A stretch of 64,000 nucleotides of DNA, taken from contig JADJNA010000003.1 in the NCBI GenBank assembly GCA_016709305.1, positions 1 through 64,000 of the forward strand. Direction: 5' to 3'. This DNA is from Candidatus Villigracilis saccharophilus (lineage in GTDB: Bacteria; Chloroflexota; Anaerolineae; Anaerolineales; Villigracilaceae). A program made the position numbers and the translations under genes. Under the pieces are notes generated by a model. The model did not search any database. It had not been told where the DNA came from and saw only the letters and a program-made list of their open reading frames with translations. This document shows positions 27,000 to 35,868 of the stretch, one piece after another. The stretch's first letter is position 1. The number at the start of each line of letters is the position of its first letter.

Positions 27000-29900
27000 G
27001 ACATCACGTTCTACGCCAAGTGGACAGCCAACAGCTACACCATCACGTTCAACAGCAATGGCGGCTCGGTAGTAGCTGCGATCACCCAGCCCTTCGGCTC
27101 GGCGGTCAGCGCTCCGACAGCCCCGACCAAGACTGGCAACACCTTCGGCGGCTGGTACAGCGACGCGGGTCTCACCACGGCATACACTTTCACAACCATG
27201 CCGGCTGGAGACATCACGCTCTACGCCAAGTGGACAGCCAACAGCTACACCATCACCTTTGACAGTAATGGCGGCTCGGTAGTAACTGCGATCACCCAGC
27301 CCTTCGGCTCGGCGGTCAGCGCTCCGATAGCTCCGACCAAGACTGGCTACACCTTCGGCGGCTGGTACAGCGACGCGGGTCTCAACACGGCCTACACCTT
27401 CACAACCATGCCGGCTGCAGACATCACGTTGTATGCCAAGTGGACAGCCAACAGCTACACCATCACCTTTGACAGCAATGGCGGCTCGGTAGTCACTGCC
27501 ATCACACAGGACTTTGACACCGCAGTGACGGCTCCGACAGCCCCGACCAAGACTGGCAACACCTTCGGCGGCTGGTACAGCGACGCGGGTCTCAACACGG
27601 CCTACACCTTCACAACCATGCCGGCTGCGAACATCACACTGTATGCCAAGTGGACGGCCAACAGCTACACCATCACCTTTGACAGCAATGGCGGCTCGGT
27701 AGTCACTGCCATCACCCAGGACTTTGACACCGCAGTGACGGCTCGCAGCCCCGACCAAGGCTGGCTACACCTTCGGCGGCTGGTACAGCGACGCGGGTCT
27801 CAACACGGCCTACCAGCTACACCTTCGCGGACACCGCCAATGGCACGGGCGCGGACGATCTACTCTTCGCAGCAGACATCACGCTGTATGCCAAGTGGAC
27901 GGCCAACAGCTACACCATCACGTTCAACAGCAATGGCGGCTCGGCGGTAGCTGCGATCACCCAGCCCTTCGGCTCGGCGGTCAGCGCTCCGACAGCTCCG
28001 ACCAAGACTGGCTACACCTTCGGCGGCTGGTACAACGAAGTCAGTCTCACCACGCTTCATACCTTCGACACGATGGGCTTGAGCACCACGCTCTACGCCA
28101 AGTGGACAGCCAATAGCTACACCATCACCTTTGACAGTAATGGCGGCTCGGCAATCACTGCCATCACACAGGACTTTGACACCACGGTGACGGCTCCGAC
28201 AGCCCCGACCAAGGCTGGCAATACCTTCGGCGGCTGGTACAGCGACGCGGCTCTCAACACGGCTTACACCTTCACAACCATGCCGGCTGCGAACATCACC
28301 TTGTTTGCCAAGTGGACCGCTCTGCCCAATCACACCGTGACCTTCGACAGCAATAGCGGATCAGGTAGCGATGCCATCCGCAGGTGGACTGTCACGACCA
28401 CACTGGCGGCTCCAATAGCTTCACCGCACAGGCTACACCTTCGGGGTTGGTACAGCACGCGGGTCTCAAGGCACGGGCACCTTCACAACGCACTGCCGGC
28501 TTCGCAGAACATCACCCTGTATGCCAAGTGGACAGCCAACAGCTACACCATCACGTTCAACAGCAATGGCGGCTCGGCGGTTGGTGCGATCACCCAGCCC
28601 TTCGGCTCGGCGGTCAGTGCTCCGACAGCTCCGACCAAGACTGGAAATACCTTCGGCGGTTGGTACAGCGACGCGGGTCTCACCACGCCTACACCTTCGA
28701 CAATGATGCCGGCTGCAGACATCACGCTGTATGCCAAGTGGACAGCCAACAGCTACACCATCACGTTCAACAGCAATGGCGGCTCGGCGGTTGCAGCGAT
28801 CACCCAGCCCTTCGGCTCGGCGGTCAGCGCTCCGACAGCCCCGACCAAGACTGGCTACACCTTCGGCGGTTGGTACAGCGACGCGGGTCTCAACACGGCC
28901 TACACCTTCACAACCATGCCGGCTGCAGACATCACGCTGTATGCCAAGTGGACGGCCAACAGCTACACCATCACGTTCAACAGCAATGGCGGCTCGGTAG
29001 TCACTGCCATCACACAGGACTTTGACACCGCAGTGACGGCTCCGACAGCCCCGACCAAGACTGGCAACACCTTCGGCGGCTGGTACAGTGACGCGGGTCT
29101 CAACACGGCCTACACTTTCACAACCATGCCGGCAGCAGACATCACGCTGTATGCCAAGTGGACAGCCAATAGCTACACCATCACATTTGACAGTAATGGC
29201 GGCTCGGTAGTCACTGCCATCACACAGGACTTTGACACCGCAGTGGCGGCTCCGACAGCTCCGACCAAGGCTGGCAACACCTTCGGCGGCTGGTACAGTG
29301 ACGCGGGTCTCAACACGGCCTACACCTTCACAACCATGCCGGCTGCGAACATCACACTCTATGCCAAGTGGACCGCTCTGCCCAATCACACCGTGACCTT
29401 CGACAGCAACAGCGGGACTGGCACGATGACTCCGCAGGTCGCGAATGTCCCGACCGCCCTGACACTCAATACCTTCACGCGCACAGGCTACACCTTCGTG
29501 GGTTGGAACACTCTCGCGAATGGCACGGGCGCGAACTACACTGACGGCGCGATCTACTCTTTCGCAGCAGACATCACCCTGTATGCCAAGTGGACAAATC
29601 TGCCGACTCACAGCGTGACCTTTAACGCCAACGGTGGAACAGGTACGATGACTCCGCAGGTCGCGAATGTCCCGACCGCTCTGACGCTCAATACCTTCAC
29701 ACGCACAGGCTACACCTTCGCGGGCTGGAACACTCTCGCGAATGGTACGGGCACGAACTACGCTGACGGCGCAATCTACTCCTTCGCAGCAGACATCACG
29801 CTGTATGCCAAGTGGACGGTGAACAGCTATACCATCACGTTCAACAGTAATGGCGGCACTGCAGTCACTGCCATCACACAGGACTTTGACACCGCAGTGA

Positions 29901-31105
29901 CGGCTCCGACAGCCCCGACCAAGACTGGCTACACTTTCGGCAGTTGGTACAGCGATGCGGGTCTCACCACAGCCTACACCTTCACAACCATGCCGGCTGC
30001 AGACATCACGCTGTATGCCAAGTGGACAGCCAACAGCTACACCATCACGTTCAACAGCAATGGCGGCTCGGCAGTAGCCGCGATCACCCAGCCCTTCGGC
30101 TCGGCGGTCAGCGCTCCGACAGCCCCGACCAAGGCTGGCTACACCTTCGGCGGCTGGTACAGCGACGCGGGTCTCAACACGGCATACACCTTCACAACCA
30201 TGCCGGCTTCGGACATCACACTGTATGCCAAGTGGACCGCTCTGCCCAATCACACCGTGACCTTCAACAGCAACAGCGGGACTGGTACGATGGCTCCGCA
30301 GGTCGCGAATGTCCCGACCGCCCTGACACTCAATACCTTCACGCGCACAGGCTACACCTTCGCGGGCTGGAACACTCTCGCGAATGGCACGGGCGCGAAC
30401 TACACTGACGGCGCGATCTACTCCTTCGCTGCAGACATCACGCTGTATGCCAAGTGGACGGTGAATAGCTACACCATCACGTTCAACAGCAATGGCGGCT
30501 CGGCAGTAGCCGCGATCACCCAGCCCTTCGGCTCGGCGGTCAGCGCTCCGACAGCCCCGACCAAGACTGGCAACACCTTCGGCGGCTGGTACAGCGATGC
30601 GGGTCTCAACACGGCATACACCTTCACAACCATGCCGGCTGCGAACATCACGCTGTATGCCAAGTGGACGGCCAACAGCTATACCATCACGTTCAACAGC
30701 AATGGCGGCTCGGCGGTAGCTGCGATCACCCAGCCCTTCGGCTCGGCGGTCAGCGCTCCGACAGCCCCGACCAAGACTGGCAACACCTTCGGCGGCTGGT
30801 ACAGCGACGCGGGTCTCAACACGGCATACACCTTCACAACCATGCCGGCTGCGAACATCACCCTGTATGCCAAGTGGACCGCTCTGCCCAATCACACCGT
30901 GACCTTCAACAGCAACGGCGGAACAGGTACGATGGCTCCGCAGGTCGCGAATGTCCCGACCGCCCTGACGCTCAATACCTTCACACGCACAGGCTACACC
31001 TTCGCGGGTTGGAACACTCTCGCGAATGGCACGGGCGCGAACTACACTGACGGCGCGATCTACTCCTTCGCAGCAGACATCACACTCTATGCCAAGTGGA
31101 CAAAT
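26402..31105 (+). repeat. array of about 22 InlB B-repeat units, ~210 bp each
   Basis: Tandem repeats of about 207-225 bp with very high DNA identity over long blocks, for example the segment ACCTTCGGCGGCTGGTACAG recurring in most units. Two sub-types alternate: the 'GGSAVAAITQPFGSAVSAPT' and 'GTGTMTPQVANVPTALTLNT' forms. Near-identity at silent sites points to recent duplication or gene conversion. Stops are rare in the antisense frame too, which creates a false 894-aa ORF. Confidence 0.88.
27198..27950 (+). CDS. giant surface protein: B-repeats, middle fragment
   Basis: 250-aa segment of InlB B-repeats 5-7 (ITLYAKWTANSYTITFDSNG, then GGSVVTAITQDFDTAVTAPT). Frame errors near 27745 (GCTCGCAGCCCCG where other repeats have GCTCCGACAGCCCCG) and near 27815-27860 send the reading off after residue about 183. 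The last 60 residues are not real. The ATG at 27198 is internal to the repeat (MPAGDITLYAKW). Confidence 0.65.
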   Translation: MPAGDITLYAKWTANSYTITFDSNGGSVVTAITQPFGSAVSAPIAPTKTGYTFGGWYSDAGLNTAYTFTTMPAADITLYAKWTANSYTITFDSNGGSVVTAITQDFDTAVTAPTAPTKTGNTFGGWYSDAGLNTAYTFTTMPAANITLYAKWTANSYTITFDSNGGSVVTAITQDFDTAVTARSPDQGWLHLRRLVQRRGSQHGLPATPSRTPPMARARTIYSSQQTSRCMPSGRPTATPSRSTAMAARR

Positions 31106-32551
31106 CTGCCTCCCACCTGTTATGCGCTGACTCTCAGCCATACCGGGCAAGGTACAGATCCTGTCGCAACTCCCGCTAACTCAACCGGTTGTGCCGCAGG
31201 TCAATATCTCACCGCTGCATCCATTAGCTTGAGCGGGGCAGTACCAACCTCCGGTTGGCAGATCAGCACCTGGACTGGCACCAATAATGACACCAGTACT
31301 GCCAACACAAACACGATCACCATGCCTGCCCAGGCTCATTCAGCTAGTGTCAATTACACGCTGATCAAAGTTACGCCGACCTTGTCTGTAACAAATTCAC
31401 CGGTTACCTTCAACGGGACTCCACAGGCGGCGACTGTGACTGGCTCAGTTGCGGGTACGGTTAGCAATATTAAATATAATGGATCTGCAACCGTCCCGAC
31501 CAACGCCGGCACCTACACGGTCACAGCGAATTTCGTGCCAAACGATACGGCCGCTTATATCAGCCTGACCAATGCCGCTGCCGGTTCTTTTTCAATCAAC
31601 AAAGCCACGCCGACATTAGCTGTCATGAATTCGCCGGTCGTCTTTAATGCCACCCCGCAGGCGGCGATTGTGACTGGCTCAGTTACAGGTGTGGTTAGCA
31701 ATATTAAATATAATGGATCTGCAAGCGTGCCAACAGCTATCGGCACATATGCCATCACGGCAGACTTCGTGGCGGGTGATAGCGCCAACTACAATAGCCT
31801 GACCAACGCGGCTGCTGGGGACTTTGTGATCAAGAATGGTTCCGGCGGCCTGGGTTCTGGTGGAGATACAACCGGAGTCTTTCGACCGAGTAATGGGCTT
31901 TTGTATCTGAAGAATGCCAATACAACAGGCTTTGCAGATATCGCCATTAACTATGGATTGGGAGGAGATTATCCTATAACTGGAGATTGGGACGGTAACG
32001 GAACAGATACCATTGGAATTTATCGCAATGGCATTTTCTACCTGCGCAATTCCAATACCATTGGCTTTGCTGACCTGGAGTTCGCCTTTGGTCTTCCAGG
32101 GGATCAGCCGGTTTCCGGGGATTGGGACGGGGATGGCACTGATACGATCGGCGTCTATCGCAACGGCCAATTCCTGCTGCGCAACAGCAATTCTGCGGGA
32201 CCAGAGGATATGAGCTTCTACCTTGGAAACCCGGGCGATGTTGGTATTGCAGGGGATTGGGATGGTGATGGTCTGGATACCACCGGTGTCTTCCGCCCGA
32301 GCAATGGTGTGATCTTCCTGAAGAATACAAATGTAAGCGGATTTGCGGATATCGCGATTAATTATGGTCTGGCTAATGACCAACCTGTCATCGGCGATTG
32401 GAACGATGATGGAACTGATACCATTGGCGTATATCGAAACGGTTCCTTCTACCTGCGCAATTCCAATACGATAGGGTTCGCAGATATAGTGTTCGCCTTG
32501 GGCATCCCCGGTGATATGCCGATCTCAGGCAACTGGGATGGAATGCCATAA
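28073..32551 (+). CDS. giant surface protein: B-repeats, MBG and VCBS-like C-terminus
   Basis: 1492-aa segment and the longest intact stretch. About 14 B-repeats (to 31105), one of them garbled near 28370-28500. Then a second CYALTLSHTGQG module (31110-31360) closely resembling that at 23190. Then two MBG-like repeats (LSVTNSPVTFNGTPQAATVT and LAVMNSPVVFNATPQAAIVT). Last is a C-terminal beta-propeller-like region of VCBS/FG-GAP type, with repeats around GDWDGNGTDTIGIYRNGIFY and GDWDGDGLDTTGVFRPSNG (31860-32551). No sorting signal or anchor follows the final ISGNWDGMP. As a whole this is a secreted adhesin-like or ligand-binding protein with enzymatic domains at its N-terminal side. Confidence 0.82.
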   Translation: MGLSTTLYAKWTANSYTITFDSNGGSAITAITQDFDTTVTAPTAPTKAGNTFGGWYSDAALNTAYTFTTMPAANITLFAKWTALPNHTVTFDSNSGSGSDAIRRWTVTTTLAAPIASPHRLHLRGWYSTRVSRHGHLHNALPASQNITLYAKWTANSYTITFNSNGGSAVGAITQPFGSAVSAPTAPTKTGNTFGGWYSDAGLTTPTPSTMMPAADITLYAKWTANSYTITFNSNGGSAVAAITQPFGSAVSAPTAPTKTGYTFGGWYSDAGLNTAYTFTTMPAADITLYAKWTANSYTITFNSNGGSVVTAITQDFDTAVTAPTAPTKTGNTFGGWYSDAGLNTAYTFTTMPAADITLYAKWTANSYTITFDSNGGSVVTAITQDFDTAVAAPTAPTKAGNTFGGWYSDAGLNTAYTFTTMPAANITLYAKWTALPNHTVTFDSNSGTGTMTPQVANVPTALTLNTFTRTGYTFVGWNTLANGTGANYTDGAIYSFAADITLYAKWTNLPTHSVTFNANGGTGTMTPQVANVPTALTLNTFTRTGYTFAGWNTLANGTGTNYADGAIYSFAADITLYAKWTVNSYTITFNSNGGTAVTAITQDFDTAVTAPTAPTKTGYTFGSWYSDAGLTTAYTFTTMPAADITLYAKWTANSYTITFNSNGGSAVAAITQPFGSAVSAPTAPTKAGYTFGGWYSDAGLNTAYTFTTMPASDITLYAKWTALPNHTVTFNSNSGTGTMAPQVANVPTALTLNTFTRTGYTFAGWNTLANGTGANYTDGAIYSFAADITLYAKWTVNSYTITFNSNGGSAVAAITQPFGSAVSAPTAPTKTGNTFGGWYSDAGLNTAYTFTTMPAANITLYAKWTANSYTITFNSNGGSAVAAITQPFGSAVSAPTAPTKTGNTFGGWYSDAGLNTAYTFTTMPAANITLYAKWTALPNHTVTFNSNGGTGTMAPQVANVPTALTLNTFTRTGYTFAGWNTLANGTGANYTDGAIYSFAADITLYAKWTNLPPTCYALTLSHTGQGTDPVATPANSTGCAAGQYLTAASISLSGAVPTSGWQISTWTGTNNDTSTANTNTITMPAQAHSASVNYTLIKVTPTLSVTNSPVTFNGTPQAATVTGSVAGTVSNIKYNGSATVPTNAGTYTVTANFVPNDTAAYISLTNAAAGSFSINKATPTLAVMNSPVVFNATPQAAIVTGSVTGVVSNIKYNGSASVPTAIGTYAITADFVAGDSANYNSLTNAAAGDFVIKNGSGGLGSGGDTTGVFRPSNGLLYLKNANTTGFADIAINYGLGGDYPITGDWDGNGTDTIGIYRNGIFYLRNSNTIGFADLEFAFGLPGDQPVSGDWDGDGTDTIGVYRNGQFLLRNSNSAGPEDMSFYLGNPGDVGIAGDWDGDGLDTTGVFRPSNGVIFLKNTNVSGFADIAINYGLANDQPVIGDWNDDGTDTIGVYRNGSFYLRNSNTIGFADIVFALGIPGDMPISGNWDGMP

Positions 32552-32583
32552 CATATACTGATCGGATTTTGTAAAAACGAGAA

Positions 32584-32623
32584 ACATGGCTATGCTGTCG
32601 GGGAGCATAGCTATGTTCTTTTT
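32584..32623 (+). terminator. terminator of giant surface protein gene
   Basis: ACATGGCTATGCT (32584-32596) pairs with AGCATAGCTATGT (32604-32616) over a GTCGGGG loop, with one mismatch, followed by TCTTTTT. Confidence 0.85.
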
Positions 32624-33030
32624 AATTGTGTTTAGACCAGTAAAATCACCCTCAACGGCAGGGTCTCAAACAGAAAAAGGAGGTCTTGCACGCTCTCGCA
32701 CAACGTTTCCTTTGTTTTTTTTTTTTGAAAAATTTATCCAGTCGGGCAATGCAGCTGAGTAAAGTTAAATTTTCTTTTTCAAGTCTGGCTTTGCTCGTTC
32801 ACGCGATTGGTTTTCTCCAACATCGGCGGGATCAATCTCTTCAAATCCATAATCAATCTAAATGATGGTCATGAGACAACAGATCAGGATAATCCTGCCT
32901 CGGCGTTCAGGCTGCATGCCGACCATTAATTCGCCATCGCCCATTCCGTTCGTCGCATCATCTCATTGACAGAGGCGCTGCAGTACCGACGGAAGTTAAT
33001 AATACGGTTGTAATCTATGCTTCAGTATTA
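32624..33030. other. gene-free stretch
   Basis: About 400 bases between convergent genes. It contains a 15-base T run near 32711-32725. No gene or RNA recognised. Confidence 0.35.
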
Positions 33031-34362
33031 TTATTCCACATCCGCTTCAGAGGGGATCGGTACTGCCTTTACAAATCCTTTTGCGCGGAACTTCTCTACA
33101 TACTCGCGTACAGTCCAGTAATCCAATCCTACCTGTTCGGCGATATCAAAGACCGTATGCTTTCCCTCAAATTTCATCATGATCTTTTCGATGGCGCGAT
33201 TGAGATCCCAGTTCTCGCGCCAATCCACCCATAAGCCATAACCGCTGAGGAAAACAGGTCCGCGGAAGGTGCGTGTTGGGATGTAATTGCTGGCATACAT
33301 GCGGACGATCTCCTCTGCGACATCCACAGCGTTAAGAAGTAGATCTTCATGGAGGACATCGAGATCATCATCACTGGTGTGATATTCTGGATATGGGAAG
33401 CGGCTCAGGGATATACACGGGACGTTGACTCCAGGTCCGTTGATGATGCGCTCATCGTTGGGCGCCACCTGCGCGAATTCGCCTTCGCGGAATTCCTTGT
33501 TTTGTTTGGCAATGACATGGCGCGCGATACGGTCAAGCAGATGATTATCCTGCCGCGTGCGCTGTAAAGCCAATGTATTTTCATTGCCCGTTGTGTCAAG
33601 AAAAATTCCGCCGCGCAGATTTGGGATCAAGCCTTCGTTATTGGCAAGATAGGCGACGGTGCCAATCGTTTCAGGTCCAAACCAGAAGCGGACACTCATG
33701 GAACCAGCGGGTAGTGGCTTTTCTGCAAGCCGCCTTGCCAGTTCGATCTCGCAGACTACTCCAGAACCATTGTCATTGGCCTGGGATGGATGACAGGTGT
33801 GGGATTGGATAATGAACTCGCCAGCCTTTGGATTGGCTCCGCCCTCAGGGTGAATCACACCGACTGCGATCTTCATGCCGTTCTCAGGGTCAATGGAAAA
33901 TTCAGAACAAATGACCGCATGGTATTTTTTATCGCGGGACAATCGGTCAAATATGTTTTTTGAAAGACAAAACCCCCAACTGCGCTCGTAATATTTAAAT
34001 TCCCAGGGAATCGCATCTGGATGTTTCTCGTTATAACGTAAATGCGGCGCGAGTTCATCCCATGTGAGAACCTTGTCTATTGGCAGGGAGTATGAAATGA
34101 TATGCAGGGGATTATTCTTAAAATCCACAACGCGCTCGCCGTCTTCAGTTTCGAGGTACGCTTCATGGACAATGTAGCGCTCTGGCACTTTCCACGTCCA
34201 CACGGGCGAGAGCGGGGCGTAATTCTCAGTGGTATAGTATGCTGACTCCGGCATGTAGGAACCGATGATTTCATACGTTCTATCCATATCATCCGAAGCG
34301 AGAGTACGATTAAGATGTAGAAATTCAGCAAGAATGGATTTAAGGGAGGAATAGGGTTTCAT
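33031..34362 (-). CDS. DUF4910 aminopeptidase-like protein
   Basis: 443 aa. Matches the DUF4910/DUF2172 aminopeptidase-like family, related to M28 zinc peptidases. The metal-site segments are IIQSHTCHPSQANDNGSG (His and Asp), VRFWFGPETIGTVAYLA (Glu) and PEYHTSDDDLDVLHEDL (Asp/His). The insert region is FKNNPLHIISYSLPIDKVLT. The C-terminal 60 residues look like a winged-helix module (KHTVFDIAEQVGLDYWTVRE, then YVEKFRAKGFV). No signal peptide, so it is cytoplasmic. Members often sit in polysaccharide or capsule loci and their substrate is not established. It lies downstream of the livM gene on the same strand, separated by a 110-base spacer with an inverted repeat, so it is probably a separate unit. 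Confidence 0.8.
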   Translation of the reverse strand: MKPYSSLKSILAEFLHLNRTLASDDMDRTYEIIGSYMPESAYYTTENYAPLSPVWTWKVPERYIVHEAYLETEDGERVVDFKNNPLHIISYSLPIDKVLTWDELAPHLRYNEKHPDAIPWEFKYYERSWGFCLSKNIFDRLSRDKKYHAVICSEFSIDPENGMKIAVGVIHPEGGANPKAGEFIIQSHTCHPSQANDNGSGVVCEIELARRLAEKPLPAGSMSVRFWFGPETIGTVAYLANNEGLIPNLRGGIFLDTTGNENTLALQRTRQDNHLLDRIARHVIAKQNKEFREGEFAQVAPNDERIINGPGVNVPCISLSRFPYPEYHTSDDDLDVLHEDLLLNAVDVAEEIVRMYASNYIPTRTFRGPVFLSGYGLWVDWRENWDLNRAIEKIMMKFEGKHTVFDIAEQVGLDYWTVREYVEKFRAKGFVKAVPIPSEADVE

Positions 34363-34392
34363 GGCCGTCCATATTTCGATGTATTAAAAACA

Positions 34393-34452
34393 ATCCGCAG
34401 ATTATACAGACTATGCAGAGTTTTATCTGCGCAATCCGTAGAATCTGCGGAT
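34393..34452. repeat. imperfect palindromic spacer
   Basis: ATCCGCAG (34393-34400) and CTGCGGAT (34445-34452) are the outer arms of an imperfect palindrome rich in CGCAGATT-like words. It lies between livM and the DUF4910 gene. Confidence 0.5.
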
Positions 34453-34471
34453 GAGCTTTTTGTTTGGAAGA

Positions 34472-35527
34472 TCAGCCGAACATTTTTTTCAGGCGATGCC
34501 AGCCCTGGTTGATCTGGAAGGACTTCATCTTCCAGGTGCCGACGATCCCAAAAGGAATGAACAGCACGAAGAGTACATACACCGCCCCGCTGATAAAGCT
34601 GGCGCTCTCTCCAATATAACGGCGCAGACCAAAGTCCAACAGGCGATAGACCACCGCGCCAACCAATGCGCCGTTGAGTGTTCCCACGCCCCCAATCAGG
34701 ATGATGAGCAGGGCAGTGACAGTGAATCCCATGCTGGCGATATTCGGGCTGACAATGGGTTGATAGAGCGTGTGCATGAAACCAGCCAAAGCCGCGGTCA
34801 ATGATGACAGGGTAAGCGCGGCGAGCTTGAAATAGAAAGTGTTGTAACCCAACATACGGGCACGGCCTTCGTTCTCGCGGATGGCGATGCAGACACGTCC
34901 GGTGGGGGAATCGACAAATCGTTTGTAAAGCAGGTAAACCAGGATCAATATCGTCAGGGCAATGAAATAGAAGCGCAATCGTTCGTTAGCGGGGCTGATG
35001 AACGCAGGCGCGATCACACCTTGAAGACCGACATCCGCGCCTGTGTAGGGTCCCATTTCACTGGACATGACGACGATATGAAAGACCGAGCCCAAGCCGA
35101 GTGTGACCAAGGCAAAGGTGATCCCCTTGACGCGCGGCAGAACGAGCCCGAACAGAATGGCTTGCACGATGGCTGCGAGAAAGACCAGTCCGAGTGTGGC
35201 AGGCAGGGATAACCCCAAAGTCTTGAGAGATATCCCCGTCAGGTACGCGCCCACACCAAAGAACATGGAATGACCGAAAGATAACATGCCTGTGATACCG
35301 AAGATCAGATCAAAACTCAAGGCGTAAAGCGCGAGGATGAATATCTCGATCGCGAGTCCCTGGGCAAATTTCGAGTTGCCGCTTTCATTCGCGAAGACCA
35401 TCATTGGAGATTCACCGTCCATGATGCCAACGATAAAGGGCAACAAGACAAGCACGAGCAGCGTAAACAACGCCGAACGGTTGGTGGAAAAGAATGCTGA
35501 CAAGCGGGAGTTGATTTGTTGAGTCAT
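34472..35527 (-). CDS. livM: branched-chain amino acid-type ABC permease LivM
   Basis: A 351-aa inner-membrane permease with about 9-10 helices. LivM signatures visible are ALYALSFDLIFGITGMLSFG, HSMFFGVGAYLTGI, RVKGITFALVTLGLGSVFHI and the cytoplasmic coupling helix region GRVCIAIRENEGRARMLGYN. It pairs with LivH to form the pore of a Liv-type importer for branched-chain amino acids, amides, urea or aromatic/short acids. It is the last gene of the liv operon, 341 bases after livH, with hairpins in the gap, which may lower its expression relative to the others. Confidence 0.9.
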   Translation of the reverse strand: MTQQINSRLSAFFSTNRSALFTLLVLVLLPFIVGIMDGESPMMVFANESGNSKFAQGLAIEIFILALYALSFDLIFGITGMLSFGHSMFFGVGAYLTGISLKTLGLSLPATLGLVFLAAIVQAILFGLVLPRVKGITFALVTLGLGSVFHIVVMSSEMGPYTGADVGLQGVIAPAFISPANERLRFYFIALTILILVYLLYKRFVDSPTGRVCIAIRENEGRARMLGYNTFYFKLAALTLSSLTAALAGFMHTLYQPIVSPNIASMGFTVTALLIILIGGVGTLNGALVGAVVYRLLDFGLRRYIGESASFISGAVYVLFVLFIPFGIVGTWKMKSFQINQGWHRLKKMFG

Positions 35528-35868
35528 CAGAGTCGCGGCATGGAAACCCCTTGCTTTAGCAATGGGGAGGAAATGCCGCCTCCTTCTTTTGAATTGGTTT
35601 CAATTTTCAATTTAAGCCTCTGTATAATTTCGGTAAGGCACTCCATTTTTTTGGAGACAACAGCTTTCAGTACCTTACCAATTGAGAATAGAAGGTTGCA
35701 GAGAATAATCGTTCTTTGCATAAAATCCTCAGCGTCAAAAGTGTAAAACTTTTGTAACTTCGAGCCAGTCCTTTGTGACTGGCGGGGCAGTTGTAAACCT
35801 GCCATTGATCTCAACCCTAACGGGTTAGGGATAAAGCCTCCGCCTTTAGGCGTGAGGTTGTTTACGAA
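35528..35868 (-). other. structured gap inside the liv operon
   Basis: No credible gene. Three hairpins: GCCAGTC/GACTGGC (35764-35783), CCCTAAC/GTTAGGG (35815-35830) and CCTCCGCC/GGCGTGAGG (35837-35857). The last two lie directly downstream of livH. They could slow transcription into livM or protect the upstream mRNA end. Confidence 0.5.

Noticed and set aside
26402..31105. Possible CRISPR-like array
   Set aside because: Units are about 210 bp, contiguous and coding. There are no unique spacers.
28466..31150. 894-aa open frame on the minus strand
   Set aside because: It is the stop-poor antisense of the B-repeat array. Composition is repetitive and no start signals or motifs are present.
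35527..35814. 95-aa frame between livH and livM
   Set aside because: Crosses two hairpins, has no ribosome site, and its composition is unlike its neighbours.
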